DNA from: Lachnospiraceae bacterium 28-4
GTDB lineage: Bacteria; Bacillota; Clostridia; Lachnospirales; Lachnospiraceae
Direction of reading: 5' to 3'
Length of the DNA: 64,000 bases
Assembly: GCA_000403275.2 (NCBI GenBank)
Contig: KE159598.1
Coordinates: 679,236-743,235 of the forward strand
The notes under the pieces were generated by a model. That model did no database searches, was not told the DNA's origin, and saw nothing but the letters and a program-made list of their open reading frames with translations. The number at the start of each line of letters is the position of its first letter. The first letter of the stretch is position 1. The position numbers and the translations under genes are program-made. Below, one piece after another: positions 34,704 through 44,818 of the stretch.

Positions 34704-36740
34704 ATGAAAAAAGCGGATATAGGGGTTGCTTTATATATACTGGCAGCATTTATTATGTTGATTGTGCCTATTCCGAACTGGCTGCTGGATATTTTTCTGG
34801 CTTGTAATATAGCGATAGCTTTTACTGTTTTATTCGGTTGTATGTTTGCGAAAGAAGTACTGGATCTGTCTTTCTTTCCGACTATCTTGCTTTTTACGAC
34901 AATTTTCAGAATAGCGCTTAATGTTTCTTCCACCAGGCTTATTTTGCTGACCGGGAATCCCGGAAATGTAGTTTCCACTTTTGGAAGCTATGTGGGAGGA
35001 AACGATATTGTTATTGGCGTTATTATATTCATTATTTTGATTCTGATCCAGTTTATGGTTATCAATAAAGGTTCAGAAAGGGTAGCGGAAGTAACGGCCA
35101 GGTTTACTTTGGACGCGATGCCGGGTAAACAGATGGCGATTGATGCGGATCTGAATACCGGTGCGATCACGGATGCGGAAGCAAAAAGGCGCCGCGATAA
35201 AATACAGGAAGAGTCCAGTTTCTTCGGTTCCATGGACGGTGCTGTAAAGTACGTAAAGGGGGATGCGACCGCAGGACTTATTATTACGTTTGTTAATATT
35301 GTCGGCGGGATTGCCATGGGCGTTCTGCGCCAGAATATGGATTTTGGCGCGGCAGCGAATAAATATATGATTCTGACGATCGGCGACGGTTTGGTCAGCC
35401 AGATTCCTTCCCTTTTGATCTCCTTGTCCACAGGTATTCTTGTGACAAAGGGTTCGAAGGATGCGGATTTTGGTACTGTGCTGGTAAGTCAGCTTTTTGG
35501 TGTTCCGAAGGCTATGTATTTTGTAGGGGCTATTCTGATCGGGCTGGGCATTGTTACCCCGTTGCAGACGCTGATCTTTCTGACCGTCGGCCTTATCTTT
35601 ATTGTCAGCGGCCGGGTGATTGCCGGAACGATTGAAGTGTCAGGAATTGAGGCGGAGGTCGATACGGATGAAATGGCGGCGGATGAGATACGGCAGCCGG
35701 AAAATGTTACCAGTCTTTTACAAGTGGATCCAATCGAGCTGGAATTCGGTTATGGGATCATTCCGCTTGCGGATGTCAACCAGGGCGGCGACCTTTTGGA
35801 TCGTGTTGTTATGATACGTAGGCAGATTGCCCTGGAACTCGGTACTGTTGTGCCTATTATCCGTTTGAGGGACAATATTCAGTTAAACCCGAACCAGTAT
35901 ATTATTAAAATAAAAGGCGTACAGGTAAGTGAAGGAGAGATATTGTTCGACCATTATATGGCGATGAATCCTGGATATGTGGAAGAAGAAATCACGGGTA
36001 TTCCTACCTTCGAGCCGTCTTTCCACCTTCCGGCCATCTGGATTACGGAAGGACAGAGGGAGAGGGCAGAAAGTCTCGGATATACGGTGGTGGATCCGCC
36101 GTCCATTATTGCGACTCATTTGACAGAGATTATCAGGCAGTATATCGCGGAGCTTCTTACCAGACAGGATGTGCAGAGCCTTATCGAGAATGTCAAGGAG
36201 ACCAATCCTGTTCTTGTGGAAGAACTGGTGCCGAAGCTGCTTGGAATCGGGGAGATACAGAAGGTATTGCAGAACCTTTTAAAAGAAGGTATTTCTATCA
36301 GGGATTTGCTTACGGTTTTTGAAACGTTGGCGGATTATGCGGCTACTACAAGGGATACGGATATCCTGACAGAATATGTGAGACAAAGCTTAAAAAGGGC
36401 TATTTCGGGCAAATATTTCCCGGCCAATGAGACTACGAGCGTGGTAACCTTAGACCCGCAGATGGAACAGGAGATTATGAACAGTGTAAAACAGACGGAG
36501 CAAGGCGCTTATCTTACTTTGGATCCGGAAAAAACAAAAGCAGTGATCGCATCGGTAGGGGAAGAGGTCCAGAAGCTGGAGAATCTGGGGAAGAATCCGA
36601 TTATTATTACATCGCCAATTGTGCGTATGTATTTTAAACGGCTGACGGAAGATTATTACAGAGATCTGATCGTTGTTTCGTATAATGAAATAGATTCAAA
36701 CGTTGAATTACAATCTGTTGGGATGGTGACAATAGCATGA
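34704..36740 (+). CDS. flhA: flagellar export gate protein FlhA
   Basis: A 678-residue FlhA with eight membrane segments in the first half. The conserved FHIPEP-type loop is at ARFTLDAMPGKQMAIDADLN. The cytoplasmic ring domain is the second half. It binds late chaperone-substrate complexes. Its 3' end overlaps flhF by 4 nt. Confidence 0.97.
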   Translation: MKKADIGVALYILAAFIMLIVPIPNWLLDIFLACNIAIAFTVLFGCMFAKEVLDLSFFPTILLFTTIFRIALNVSSTRLILLTGNPGNVVSTFGSYVGGNDIVIGVIIFIILILIQFMVINKGSERVAEVTARFTLDAMPGKQMAIDADLNTGAITDAEAKRRRDKIQEESSFFGSMDGAVKYVKGDATAGLIITFVNIVGGIAMGVLRQNMDFGAAANKYMILTIGDGLVSQIPSLLISLSTGILVTKGSKDADFGTVLVSQLFGVPKAMYFVGAILIGLGIVTPLQTLIFLTVGLIFIVSGRVIAGTIEVSGIEAEVDTDEMAADEIRQPENVTSLLQVDPIELEFGYGIIPLADVNQGGDLLDRVVMIRRQIALELGTVVPIIRLRDNIQLNPNQYIIKIKGVQVSEGEILFDHYMAMNPGYVEEEITGIPTFEPSFHLPAIWITEGQRERAESLGYTVVDPPSIIATHLTEIIRQYIAELLTRQDVQSLIENVKETNPVLVEELVPKLLGIGEIQKVLQNLLKEGISIRDLLTVFETLADYAATTRDTDILTEYVRQSLKRAISGKYFPANETTSVVTLDPQMEQEIMNSVKQTEQGAYLTLDPEKTKAVIASVGEEVQKLENLGKNPIIITSPIVRMYFKRLTEDYYRDLIVVSYNEIDSNVELQSVGMVTIA

Positions 36741-37897
36741 TAATAAAGAAATTCCAGGGCAAAACAGAAAACGAAGCGGTAGAAGCGGCAAAAAAAGAAA
36801 TGGGCGGCAATATCGTTATTATGAATGTAAGGGACTTGAAGAAAAAAGGCTTTTTCAGCTTTTTTAGCCGCGATCAGGTAGAAGTTACCGTTGCCCTTGA
36901 AGAAGAAGGGGAAAAATATACTCCGGTTAAAAAGGAAGAAAACAGGGAAACTGTCCAACGGCGTCCGCTGCCCAATGTGCAAGGGGAGAACAGCGCTGTA
37001 TTGGAAGAAAAACTTGACAATCTGCACGCTTTGCTGGAGCAGCAGATACAGAAGCCGGAGGAAGAGAAGCCGGAAGAAGAACCGGAGACGCCTCCCAGCG
37101 AGTTCGAAAGGCTGATGAAGCTTCTGTATAATAAACTGTTGGACAATGAAGTGGATGAAAAATATGCCAATCAGATTATCGATGAGATGGAAAAAAGCGC
37201 AAAACCCAATATGCCTTTTGAATATGCCCTTACGAATGTGTATCAAAAGATGGTGTTAAAGTTTGGCAAGTCGGAAGGAATTGCTCCGGCAGAAAATGGA
37301 ACGAAGGTGATATTTTTTGTCGGGCCTACCGGAGTGGGGAAGACGACGACGATTGCGAAACTGGCTTCCCATTATATTGTGGATGAGAAAAAAAAGGTTG
37401 CGATGATAACGTCGGATACGTATCGTATCGCCGCAGCGGAACAGCTGCGAATTTATGCCAGCATTCTTGAAGTTCCCTTTCGGGTGGTCTATTCGCCGGA
37501 AGAAATCGTGCAATGCCTGAGGGTATTTGCCGGTTTTGATTATATTTTTGTGGACACTTCGGGACATTCGTATCAGAATGAAGAACAGAAACAAAATATG
37601 GAACAGATCGTCCACGCGGTAGACAGTGAGGCGGAAAAGGAAATATATCTCGTATTAAGTGCAACGACAAAATATAAAGATCTGCTAAAGATCGTGGACA
37701 CGTATTCGGAAATCACTGATTATAAGCTGATATTCACCAAGCTGGATGAGACAAATGCGTTAGGAAACCTTATGAATGTAAAACTTCATACTGATAAAAT
37801 GATATCTTATATCACCTGCGGACAAAACGTACCGGATGATTTCAGGGAATTTAACCCGCAGAGTGCGGTAAGGCAGTTACTTGGAGAGAAAGTTTAG
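36737..37897 (+). CDS. flhF: flagellar biosynthesis GTPase FlhF
   Basis: A 386-residue SRP-family GTPase. It has an N-terminal basic region, a Glu/Pro-rich linker (QKPEEEKPEEEPETPPSE), the N domain, and the G domain with P-loop VGPTGVGKTTTIAKLA, SDTYRIAAAEQL, FVDTSGHS and FTKLDET. It sets flagellar position and number together with FlhG, encoded next. Confidence 0.95.
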   Translation: MIIKKFQGKTENEAVEAAKKEMGGNIVIMNVRDLKKKGFFSFFSRDQVEVTVALEEEGEKYTPVKKEENRETVQRRPLPNVQGENSAVLEEKLDNLHALLEQQIQKPEEEKPEEEPETPPSEFERLMKLLYNKLLDNEVDEKYANQIIDEMEKSAKPNMPFEYALTNVYQKMVLKFGKSEGIAPAENGTKVIFFVGPTGVGKTTTIAKLASHYIVDEKKKVAMITSDTYRIAAAEQLRIYASILEVPFRVVYSPEEIVQCLRVFAGFDYIFVDTSGHSYQNEEQKQNMEQIVHAVDSEAEKEIYLVLSATTKYKDLLKIVDTYSEITDYKLIFTKLDETNALGNLMNVKLHTDKMISYITCGQNVPDDFREFNPQSAVRQLLGEKV

Positions 37898-37914
37898 AGA
37901 GGAAGTTACAGAGC

Positions 37915-38799
37915 ATGGATCAGGCTGAACAGTTAAGGAATCTTATAAAAGCTAATTCACAGGCGAAAAAGCCTGTGGCTCGTGTTCTGACCGTGACTAG
38001 CGGAAAAGGCGGCGTCGGCAAGTCGAATACATCGATCAATCTTGCGATACAGTTTCGTAAGATGGGACAGAAGGTGATTATTCTGGATGCTGATTTCGGG
38101 CTTGCTAATATAGAAATTATGTTCGGTGCAGTGCCAAAATACAATTTATCTGATCTGATTTACGAAGGAAAGGGAATTAAGGAAATTATTACAAGAGGAC
38201 CGATGGGGGTTGGATTTATTTCCGGAGGTTCCGGCGTGGCCAGTTTGTCGAATGTGACGCAGGATAATATACAATGTATCGTTCAGAGCCTGGCAGAGCT
38301 GGATTCTCTTGCAGATGTAGTGATCATTGACACCGGGGCTGGGATATCCGATGCGGTCATGGAGTTCCTGGTAGCCAGCGGGGAAATACTGCTGGTGACA
38401 ACGCCGGAACCTACGTCTATTACAGATTCCTATTCTCTTTTGAAAGCGCTCAGCATGCACCCCAAGTATGAGAGGGAAGAGACAAAAATTAAAATGATTG
38501 CCAATAAGGTGCAAAAAAGCGGCGATGGGGGAGATTTGTATAAAAAATTAAATGTAGTAGTGGAAAAATTTTTAAAAACTCCCATGGAATATCTGGGTGA
38601 AGTGCCGGAAGATACGCATCTCGTAAGAGCGGTGATGCAGCAGAAACCGGTATCAATGGAGGATCCTTATGCAAAGTCAGCCATGGCATATAAACAAATT
38701 GCGGTACGCCTGGCGAATAAGGAAGTAACGGAAAAAGTAAAACGGAAGGGAATGGCATCATTCTTTTCCCAGATTTTCAATATAAAAAAATCGGAGTAG
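37915..38799 (+). CDS. flhG: MinD-like ATPase FlhG
   Basis: A 294-residue ParA/MinD-type ATPase. A short N-terminal DQAEQLRNLIKA motif, which in FlhG activates FlhF, is followed by the deviant Walker A TSGKGGVGKSN, ILDADFGLANIEIMFG and IIDTGAGIS. A C-terminal amphipathic helix is likely (KGMASFFSQIFNIKK). It acts with FlhF in numerical control of flagella. Confidence 0.93.
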   Translation: MDQAEQLRNLIKANSQAKKPVARVLTVTSGKGGVGKSNTSINLAIQFRKMGQKVIILDADFGLANIEIMFGAVPKYNLSDLIYEGKGIKEIITRGPMGVGFISGGSGVASLSNVTQDNIQCIVQSLAELDSLADVVIIDTGAGISDAVMEFLVASGEILLVTTPEPTSITDSYSLLKALSMHPKYEREETKIKMIANKVQKSGDGGDLYKKLNVVVEKFLKTPMEYLGEVPEDTHLVRAVMQQKPVSMEDPYAKSAMAYKQIAVRLANKEVTEKVKRKGMASFFSQIFNIKKSE

Positions 38800-38812
38800 G
38801 TGGGACAGGGAT

Positions 38813-39544
38813 ATGGCAGGTAAATTATTATCAAAATATGTAATGTCAGGGACGAAAGTAGAGATAAGAAAAAGAAAAAAAAGAAAGATTGACGGAGAGG
38901 AACCGGAGGTAAGCATATATTACAGTCAGATAAGCGATATCCTGGCGGAGAACAAGATAGAGATTACTATGCCGATGGAAAAAACGAAAATCGTTCTTTT
39001 GCCAGTAGGTGCCGAATATGATCTGTATTTTTATACTCCTAACGGGGTATATCAATGCAAGGCGAAAGTAGCGGACAGGGGAAAGAGAAATAATGTGTTC
39101 TTGCTGACCATGGAACTTACCAGCGATTTGAGCAAGGATCAGAGACGGGAGTTTTACCGTTTCGGCTGTGCCTTGAAGATGGATTCCAGAGTTCTGGGCG
39201 AAGAAGAAGTGGAACTGCTGGAGAAAGAGGGTACGCTGGAGAGTACAGGGGAAGAGCCGTTAAGGCAAAGCGTGATTATTGATATCAGCGCCGGAGGGCT
39301 GCGTTTTATGTCCAGCTATAAATATGAGGACGAAAGCGTCATTTTATGCAAATACCAGCTCGATACCGAAAAGGGGCTGAAAGAATATGAGATATTAGGA
39401 AAGGTTCTTAGTGTGGCGGAGTCGCAGACGCGCCATGGCGCATATGAACACCGCGTACAGTTTATGGATATAGACGATTCGGCCAGGGAAGAGATCATAA
39501 AATTTATTTTCGAAACGGAGCGGAAAAACCGTAAAAAAGTATAG
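38813..39544 (+). CDS. PilZ domain protein (YcgR-type flagellar brake)
   Basis: A 243-residue protein with an N-terminal YcgR-like domain and a C-terminal PilZ domain. The cyclic-di-GMP-binding motifs are present: the arginine motif in QRREFYRF and the DISAGGLRF motif. Sitting between flhG and cheB, it probably links cyclic-di-GMP to motor output, as YcgR/YpfA/DgrA proteins do. Confidence 0.88.
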   Translation: MAGKLLSKYVMSGTKVEIRKRKKRKIDGEEPEVSIYYSQISDILAENKIEITMPMEKTKIVLLPVGAEYDLYFYTPNGVYQCKAKVADRGKRNNVFLLTMELTSDLSKDQRREFYRFGCALKMDSRVLGEEEVELLEKEGTLESTGEEPLRQSVIIDISAGGLRFMSSYKYEDESVILCKYQLDTEKGLKEYEILGKVLSVAESQTRHGAYEHRVQFMDIDDSAREEIIKFIFETERKNRKKV

Positions 39545-39603
39545 AGCGAATACGATATTTTTTCTAAAAAATTTGTGCCGTCAGGGCAGTTTGGAGGATA
39601 AGT

Positions 39604-40674
39604 ATGAAAAAAGTTTTAGTCGTTGATGACTCTGCACTTATGAGGAGGGTACTGTGTGATATAATAGAACAGGATAAGAGATTTCAGGTAGTGGCAAATG
39701 CTACCAATGGTTTAGAAGCTCTTGAACTGTTAAAAAAGAATACTTATGATGTGGTTGTGCTGGATGTCAATATGCCTAAAATGAACGGGCTGGAGCTGTT
39801 AAAAGAGCTGCAGAAGAACAAGATTGCGGCAAGGGTTGTTATGGCGAGTACCGATACAAAAGAAGGCGCAAAAACAACCTTGGATGCATTGGAGCTGGGA
39901 GCTCTTGACTTCGTACATAAGCCGACAAGCGCGCTGGAATGCCGTCGGGATTTGTTTAGAACCCGGTTGCTGCAAATTCTGTCCGCAGTAACGGAGAGCA
40001 GGGCGCCTTCGTTTACAAAGGCATTTTCCATGGAAGATGTCAGAGCGTCGAAAAAAATGGTGGATCTGGTAAGCCGGCATGCAGGGAAGGTAAAAGGAAA
40101 TAAGGTGGTTGCCATTGCGAGTTCCACAGGCGGACCAAAGGCATTGCAATCCGTAGTTCCAAGAATACCATCCAAATTAAATGCCCCGGTAGTTATCGTA
40201 CAGCATATGCCGGCCGGGTTTACGGCTTCTTTGGCGGAACGGTTAAACTCCTTAAGCGAAGCGGAGGTAAAGGAGGCTGCGGAGGGGGATGTCCTTCTTC
40301 CGGGAAAAGTTTATATCGCTAAAGGCGGCATGCATTTGAAAATACGGTATAGCGGCGGAAGGCATGTGGTTTATTATTCGGATGAGCCGCCCAGGGAGGG
40401 GGTAAAACCATGCGCCAATTATATGTACGAAGCTTTGGCGGAAAGTAAGTATGATGAAGTGGTATGCGCTGTAATGACAGGGATGGGAGCGGATGGAACA
40501 AAAGGAATATCTTATCTGAAAGGTAAGAAAAAGATACATGTTATCGCTCAGGACGAAGACAGTTGTGCAGTGTATGGGATGCCGAAAAGCATTGTGGTTT
40601 CCGGGCTGGCAAATCAAGTGGTTCCCCTTGAGCAGATTGCGCAGGAGATCATAATGAACGTGGGGGTAATGTAA
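39604..40674 (+). CDS. cheB: chemotaxis protein-glutamate methylesterase CheB
   Basis: A 356-residue methylesterase/deamidase of chemoreceptors. The receiver domain has D8-D9 and phospho-acceptor D54 in VVLDVNMPKMNG. After a linker, the catalytic domain has the triad Ser in ASSTGGPKAL, His in VQHMPAGFT, and Asp in MTGMGADGTKG. No cheR lies in this window, so its methyltransferase partner must be elsewhere. Confidence 0.96.
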   Translation: MKKVLVVDDSALMRRVLCDIIEQDKRFQVVANATNGLEALELLKKNTYDVVVLDVNMPKMNGLELLKELQKNKIAARVVMASTDTKEGAKTTLDALELGALDFVHKPTSALECRRDLFRTRLLQILSAVTESRAPSFTKAFSMEDVRASKKMVDLVSRHAGKVKGNKVVAIASSTGGPKALQSVVPRIPSKLNAPVVIVQHMPAGFTASLAERLNSLSEAEVKEAAEGDVLLPGKVYIAKGGMHLKIRYSGGRHVVYYSDEPPREGVKPCANYMYEALAESKYDEVVCAVMTGMGADGTKGISYLKGKKKIHVIAQDEDSCAVYGMPKSIVVSGLANQVVPLEQIAQEIIMNVGVM

Positions 40675-40675
40675 A

Positions 40676-42757
40676 ATGGATGTAAGCCAATATTTGGAAA
40701 TTTTTCTCGATGAGACAAAAGAACATTTGCAAAGTTTAAATACTGAAATATTGAATCTCGAACAGGATCCGGAGAACACGGATACGATCAATGAGATTTT
40801 CAGGGCGGCGCATTCCCTGAAAGGAATGGCCGGGACAATGGGATATAAGAGGATGCAGAACCTGACTCATGATATGGAGAATGTGTTCTCAGAGGTTCGC
40901 AACGGGACGATCAAGGTAAAAGGGAATATGATAGATATACTTTTCCAATGCCTGGACGCCCTGGAAGAATATTTGAATAATATCCAGGAAACAGGCGATG
41001 AGGGAACGAATGAAAACGAGCCCCTGATCAAACTGTTAAACGATGTGCTGGATTCCAAAGAAGGCGGCGAGCCGCAGACGGAAAAGAAAACGCAGCCAAA
41101 GGCGGAAGCTTCTGACGGGGACGGTGCGAAATGGAAAAATATTAAGTTTGACGATACCCAGAAAAGGGTGCTGTCCGAGGCGGTGGACCAGGGAAAGAAA
41201 GTTTATGGAATTACCGTGAAAGTACAGGAATCTTGTATTTTAAAGGCGGCGAGGGCTTTTCTTGTGTTTAAGGCATTGGAAGAATTAGGGGAAGTGCTGA
41301 TTTCCAATCCTTCCGTTCAGGATATTGAGGATGAAAGGTTTGAATTGGACTTCAGCCTCATCTTTGTATCGGACAGTTCTTTGGAAAAAATATTGGATTC
41401 GATAAAAAGCGTTTCGGAAATTGAGGATGCGCAGGGCGCACTGGTAGAAGACGAACAGATAGGTTCTATCGCTGCGATAGAGACAGACAAGAGTACGGCA
41501 CCTGCCGTTGTTGCAGAAGAAGGGGAGAATGCTCCTGCGGCCGAGAAGGCGAACCAGCCCGCTCCTGCTCCCAAAGCGGCAGAAAAGAAAGCACCTGTTT
41601 CCAAACCGGTAGTAAACAGAACCGTCAGGGTGGATATCGAAAAGCTGGATGTGCTGATGAATCTGGTAAGCGAATTGATTATTGCAAAAAACTCTCTGGT
41701 ATCTGCTTCCGTAGGTGAAAGAAACAACAGCGTAAACGAACATATTGAATATTTGGAGAGCGTAACGACTAACCTGCACGAATCCGTGATGAAAGTAAGG
41801 ATGGTGCCGATCGAAAGCGTAGTAAATAAGTTTCCTCGTATGATCAGGGACTTGTCCAAGAAATTAGACAAAAAGATGGAATTGTATATGTCCGGTGAGG
41901 AAACGGAACTGGATCGTACCGTAGTCGATGAAATTGGCGATCCGTTGATGCACCTTTTAAGGAACGCTGCGGATCATGGACTGGAGTCAGGCGCGGTTCG
42001 AAAGTCCAAGGGAAAACCAGAGGTTGGTTCTATTTTCCTGGATGCCTACCAGGATGGAAATAATGTCGTTATAGAAGTAAGGGATGACGGCGCTGGAATT
42101 AATACGGCGGCAGTGAAAGAAAAAGCAATTATGAAAGGCGTTATTACACCGGAACAGGGCGAGAATATGTCCGAGCAGGAAATTATTAATTTGCTGTTTA
42201 GCGCCGGATTTTCCACTTCTGAGGTAGTCTCAGACGTATCGGGAAGGGGCGTGGGACTGGATGTTGTAAAATCCAAAATCGAGTCCTTAAGCGGAGAAGT
42301 GGAAGTTAAGAGCAAGATTGATATAGGAAGTACATGGACGATCCGGCTTCCGCTGACCCTGGCGATTATTCAGGCTCTTATGGTGGATGTAGGCGGAGAA
42401 AAATATGCAATCTCTTTAGGATCGATTCAGACCATCGAAGATATTATTCCTTCGGATATTAAGACAGTGCAAAATAAAGAAGTGATCCACTTAAGGGGAA
42501 TCGTAATCCCGCTTATCCGTTTGAGCGAAGTCCTTGATATTGCCAGCAAGAAAAATCCTGAAGACAATATGACGGTCGTTATCGTGAAAAAGGGCGACAG
42601 GCTGTCCGGGATCGTGGTCGATGAGCTTATGGGCCAGCAGGAAATCGTTATCAAGTCGCTGGGGAAATACATTACCAAGTGCAAGGTGATCAGCGGCGCT
42701 ACTATTTTAGGCGATGGCGAAGTGGCATTGATTCTGGATACTAATGCGTTATTTTAG
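40676..42757 (+). CDS. cheA: chemotaxis histidine kinase CheA
   Basis: A 693-residue kinase. P1 phosphotransfer domain with H46 in RAAHSLKGMAGTMG; a P2-like response regulator docking domain (about 160-260); an Ala/Pro-rich linker (about 285-315); P3 dimerisation; P4 ATPase with the N box HLLRNAADHGLE, DDGAGI and GRGVGLDVVKS; and P5 CheW-like domain at the C-terminus. It phosphorylates CheY and CheB. One nt separates it from cheB. Confidence 0.97.
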   Translation: MDVSQYLEIFLDETKEHLQSLNTEILNLEQDPENTDTINEIFRAAHSLKGMAGTMGYKRMQNLTHDMENVFSEVRNGTIKVKGNMIDILFQCLDALEEYLNNIQETGDEGTNENEPLIKLLNDVLDSKEGGEPQTEKKTQPKAEASDGDGAKWKNIKFDDTQKRVLSEAVDQGKKVYGITVKVQESCILKAARAFLVFKALEELGEVLISNPSVQDIEDERFELDFSLIFVSDSSLEKILDSIKSVSEIEDAQGALVEDEQIGSIAAIETDKSTAPAVVAEEGENAPAAEKANQPAPAPKAAEKKAPVSKPVVNRTVRVDIEKLDVLMNLVSELIIAKNSLVSASVGERNNSVNEHIEYLESVTTNLHESVMKVRMVPIESVVNKFPRMIRDLSKKLDKKMELYMSGEETELDRTVVDEIGDPLMHLLRNAADHGLESGAVRKSKGKPEVGSIFLDAYQDGNNVVIEVRDDGAGINTAAVKEKAIMKGVITPEQGENMSEQEIINLLFSAGFSTSEVVSDVSGRGVGLDVVKSKIESLSGEVEVKSKIDIGSTWTIRLPLTLAIIQALMVDVGGEKYAISLGSIQTIEDIIPSDIKTVQNKEVIHLRGIVIPLIRLSEVLDIASKKNPEDNMTVVIVKKGDRLSGIVVDELMGQQEIVIKSLGKYITKCKVISGATILGDGEVALILDTNALF

Positions 42758-42782
42758 GTGCATATTGTAGGAGGGCAGCGGA

Positions 42783-43250
42783 ATGGAAGAAGTAAAAGTG
42801 GTTTTGGATAATGAAACAACTCAGTTTATCGTAGTCAGGCTGGGTGATGAGCAATACGGAATCGATATTAAATATGTGGATAATATTGTGCGGATGCAGC
42901 ATATTACAAGAGTGCCGAAGGTGCAGGAATACTTGAAAGGGGTCATTAATCTGCGCGGAGAGGTTATCCCGGTAATGAGCGCCCGTATTAAGATGGATCT
43001 TCCGGCTGATGAATATACGAAAAGCACAAGAATTATCATCCTTAAACTGGAACAGCATGGGACAATAGGGGTTATTGTAGATGAAGTAAAAGAAGTAGTG
43101 ACGTTGGAAAACCAGCAGATCGATAAAGTCGCTTATGACAGCAAGGAAGAAAAGGATTACTTTATTTTCGGAATCGGGAAGTACGAAGACGGAGGATTGA
43201 TCTCGTTGCTCGATTTGAATGCAGTGGTATTGGATAAGGATAGCATATAG
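42783..43250 (+). CDS. cheW: chemotaxis coupling protein CheW
   Basis: A 155-residue adaptor joining receptors to CheA. Conserved segments are FIVVRLGDEQYGIDIKYVDNI and KGVINLRGEVIPVM. It is immediately followed by cheC, whose ribosome binding site overlaps the cheW stop. Confidence 0.96.
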   Translation: MEEVKVVLDNETTQFIVVRLGDEQYGIDIKYVDNIVRMQHITRVPKVQEYLKGVINLRGEVIPVMSARIKMDLPADEYTKSTRIIILKLEQHGTIGVIVDEVKEVVTLENQQIDKVAYDSKEEKDYFIFGIGKYEDGGLISLLDLNAVVLDKDSI

Positions 43251-43260
43251 GAGGTTGGCA

Positions 43261-43881
43261 GTGGCTGATTTAAATTTAGAGACAGTGTCTCAGGAATATT
43301 ATGATATACTGAGGGAGCTGGGCAACATAGGGGCCGGAAATGCGACGACCGCTTTGGCGCAGATGCTTCAATGTAAAGTCGATATGTCCGTACCTCAGGT
43401 AAAATTGTTGGAGTTTGGTGATGTGGCTACCCTGATGGGCGGGGAAGAACAGATTATGGCAGGCATTTATCTCGGAGTGGAAGGAGACATTACAGGAAGC
43501 ATTATGTTCCTTCTGGAAAAAGAATCGGCCAGACACTTAGTTGGAAAGCTGATGGGAATGGCGGCTGAAGGGGATGATTTTTCCGAAATGGAAATATCCG
43601 CCCTCCAGGAAGTAGGAAATATTATAACAGGCTCTTACCTTAATTCGCTGTCCATGATGACGAATCTGAAGATCTGCCCAACGATTCCTTCGCTGGCAAT
43701 CGATATGGCAGGAGCGATCCTCAGCGTTCCGGCTATTGAATTCGGAATTTTAGGAGACCATATCCTGTTAATACAGACTCAGTTTTTTGACGAAGTTCAG
43801 TTAGATGGATATTTTATCCTTATTCCTGATCTGGAATCTTATGGAAAGATTCTGTCATCTTTGGGTATTTCGGTAAGTTAG
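43261..43881 (+). CDS. cheC: CheY-P phosphatase CheC
   Basis: A 206-residue CheC with both phosphatase helices: ILRELGNIGAGNATTALAQM and ISALQEVGNIITGSYLNSL. The GTG at 43261, six nt after AGGAGG (43249-43254), is chosen; the longer frame from 43219 would lie inside cheW. It works with CheD. Confidence 0.94.
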   Translation: MADLNLETVSQEYYDILRELGNIGAGNATTALAQMLQCKVDMSVPQVKLLEFGDVATLMGGEEQIMAGIYLGVEGDITGSIMFLLEKESARHLVGKLMGMAAEGDDFSEMEISALQEVGNIITGSYLNSLSMMTNLKICPTIPSLAIDMAGAILSVPAIEFGILGDHILLIQTQFFDEVQLDGYFILIPDLESYGKILSSLGISVS

Positions 43882-43997
43882 AGCCCCTGGAAGAATGGAA
43901 TCGGGAAATGAGCTGGTATATGTACAGGCAGGTATGCCGTAAGGTATAAAGTGTAAGAGACATATTTCATAAGAAAAATGGGAGACTCGGGAAGGCT

Positions 43998-44483
43998 ATG
44001 GGTGAGATAATTAAAGTCGGAATGGCGGATTTGAAGGTATGTGTCAGTCCGGATGCTGTCACTACGTTGGGATTGGGATCCTGTGTAGGAATAGCCATCA
44101 GGGATCCGGTCACTAAGATCGGAGGGCTGGCGCATATTATGCTGCCGGATAGCACACAAATAAGAAATAACAGTAATATCCCTAAATTTGCAGATACAGG
44201 TATTGCCGAACTGGTAAGGCAGATGGTGGCGAGAGGGGCAAAACAGAGCCGCATGGTGGCAAAGATTGCAGGAGGGGCTCAGATGTTTTCCTTCCAAAAT
44301 AAGTCGGAAATGGTTCGTGTGGGAGAGCGGAACGTGGAAGCTACGAGGAAGAAGCTGGCACAGTTGAAGATACCGATTTTAGCGCATGATACGGGAGACA
44401 GCTATGGTAGGACGGTTATTTTCTATCCGGAGACAGGAGATTTTGTTATTAAGGCCGTCGGAAAGGTGCAGAAGACTATATGA
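43998..44483 (+). CDS. cheD: chemoreceptor glutamine deamidase CheD
   Basis: A 161-residue deamidase. The catalytic Cys is in LGLGSCVGIAI and the His in GGLAHIMLP; a conserved Thr is in the following strand (DTGIAELV region). It deamidates receptors and stimulates CheC. The 116 nt before it hold no other gene. Confidence 0.95.
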   Translation: MGEIIKVGMADLKVCVSPDAVTTLGLGSCVGIAIRDPVTKIGGLAHIMLPDSTQIRNNSNIPKFADTGIAELVRQMVARGAKQSRMVAKIAGGAQMFSFQNKSEMVRVGERNVEATRKKLAQLKIPILAHDTGDSYGRTVIFYPETGDFVIKAVGKVQKTI

Positions 44484-44509
44484 AAGGCAAAAAAAAAGGG
44501 GGAAAAGCA

Positions 44510-44794
44510 ATGAAAAGAAAATTGATACCGCCTTTTTTGATGCTGTCCGCAGGGGCAGTATGCAGTATTGCCATGCATTTGAATTATTATGAAACAAACA
44601 AAATGCTGACAATCCTGCTGGTGGTGATGATTGTCTTTTACATTGCAGGAAACCTGTTTACAATGATGTTGAATATTTTTGATAAGAAAAACCAGCCGGA
44701 AGAAGAAATTCAGGAAGAGGCAATAGAAGAAATCATATCGGGTGAGGGAACACCGGCTGATATGCAAGAAGGACAGGTGAAAACGGAAGGATAA
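44510..44794 (+). CDS. small membrane protein between cheD and fliA
   Basis: A 94-residue protein with two predicted membrane segments (IPPFLMLSAGAVCSIAMHL and MLTILLVVMIVFYIAGNLF) and an acidic C-terminal tail. Not assigned to a named family. The ATG at 44510 follows AGGGGGAAAA; an in-frame ATG at 44480 overlapping the cheD stop would add ten basic residues. The context suggests a motility link. Confidence 0.7.
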   Translation: MKRKLIPPFLMLSAGAVCSIAMHLNYYETNKMLTILLVVMIVFYIAGNLFTMMLNIFDKKNQPEEEIQEEAIEEIISGEGTPADMQEGQVKTEG

Positions 44795-44818
44795 TTAAGT
44801 AAAGGTGGCTGACGAAGT

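Noticed and set aside
43219-43260. N-terminal extension of CheC
   Set aside because: It lies in cheW; AGGAGG is correctly spaced for the GTG at 43261.
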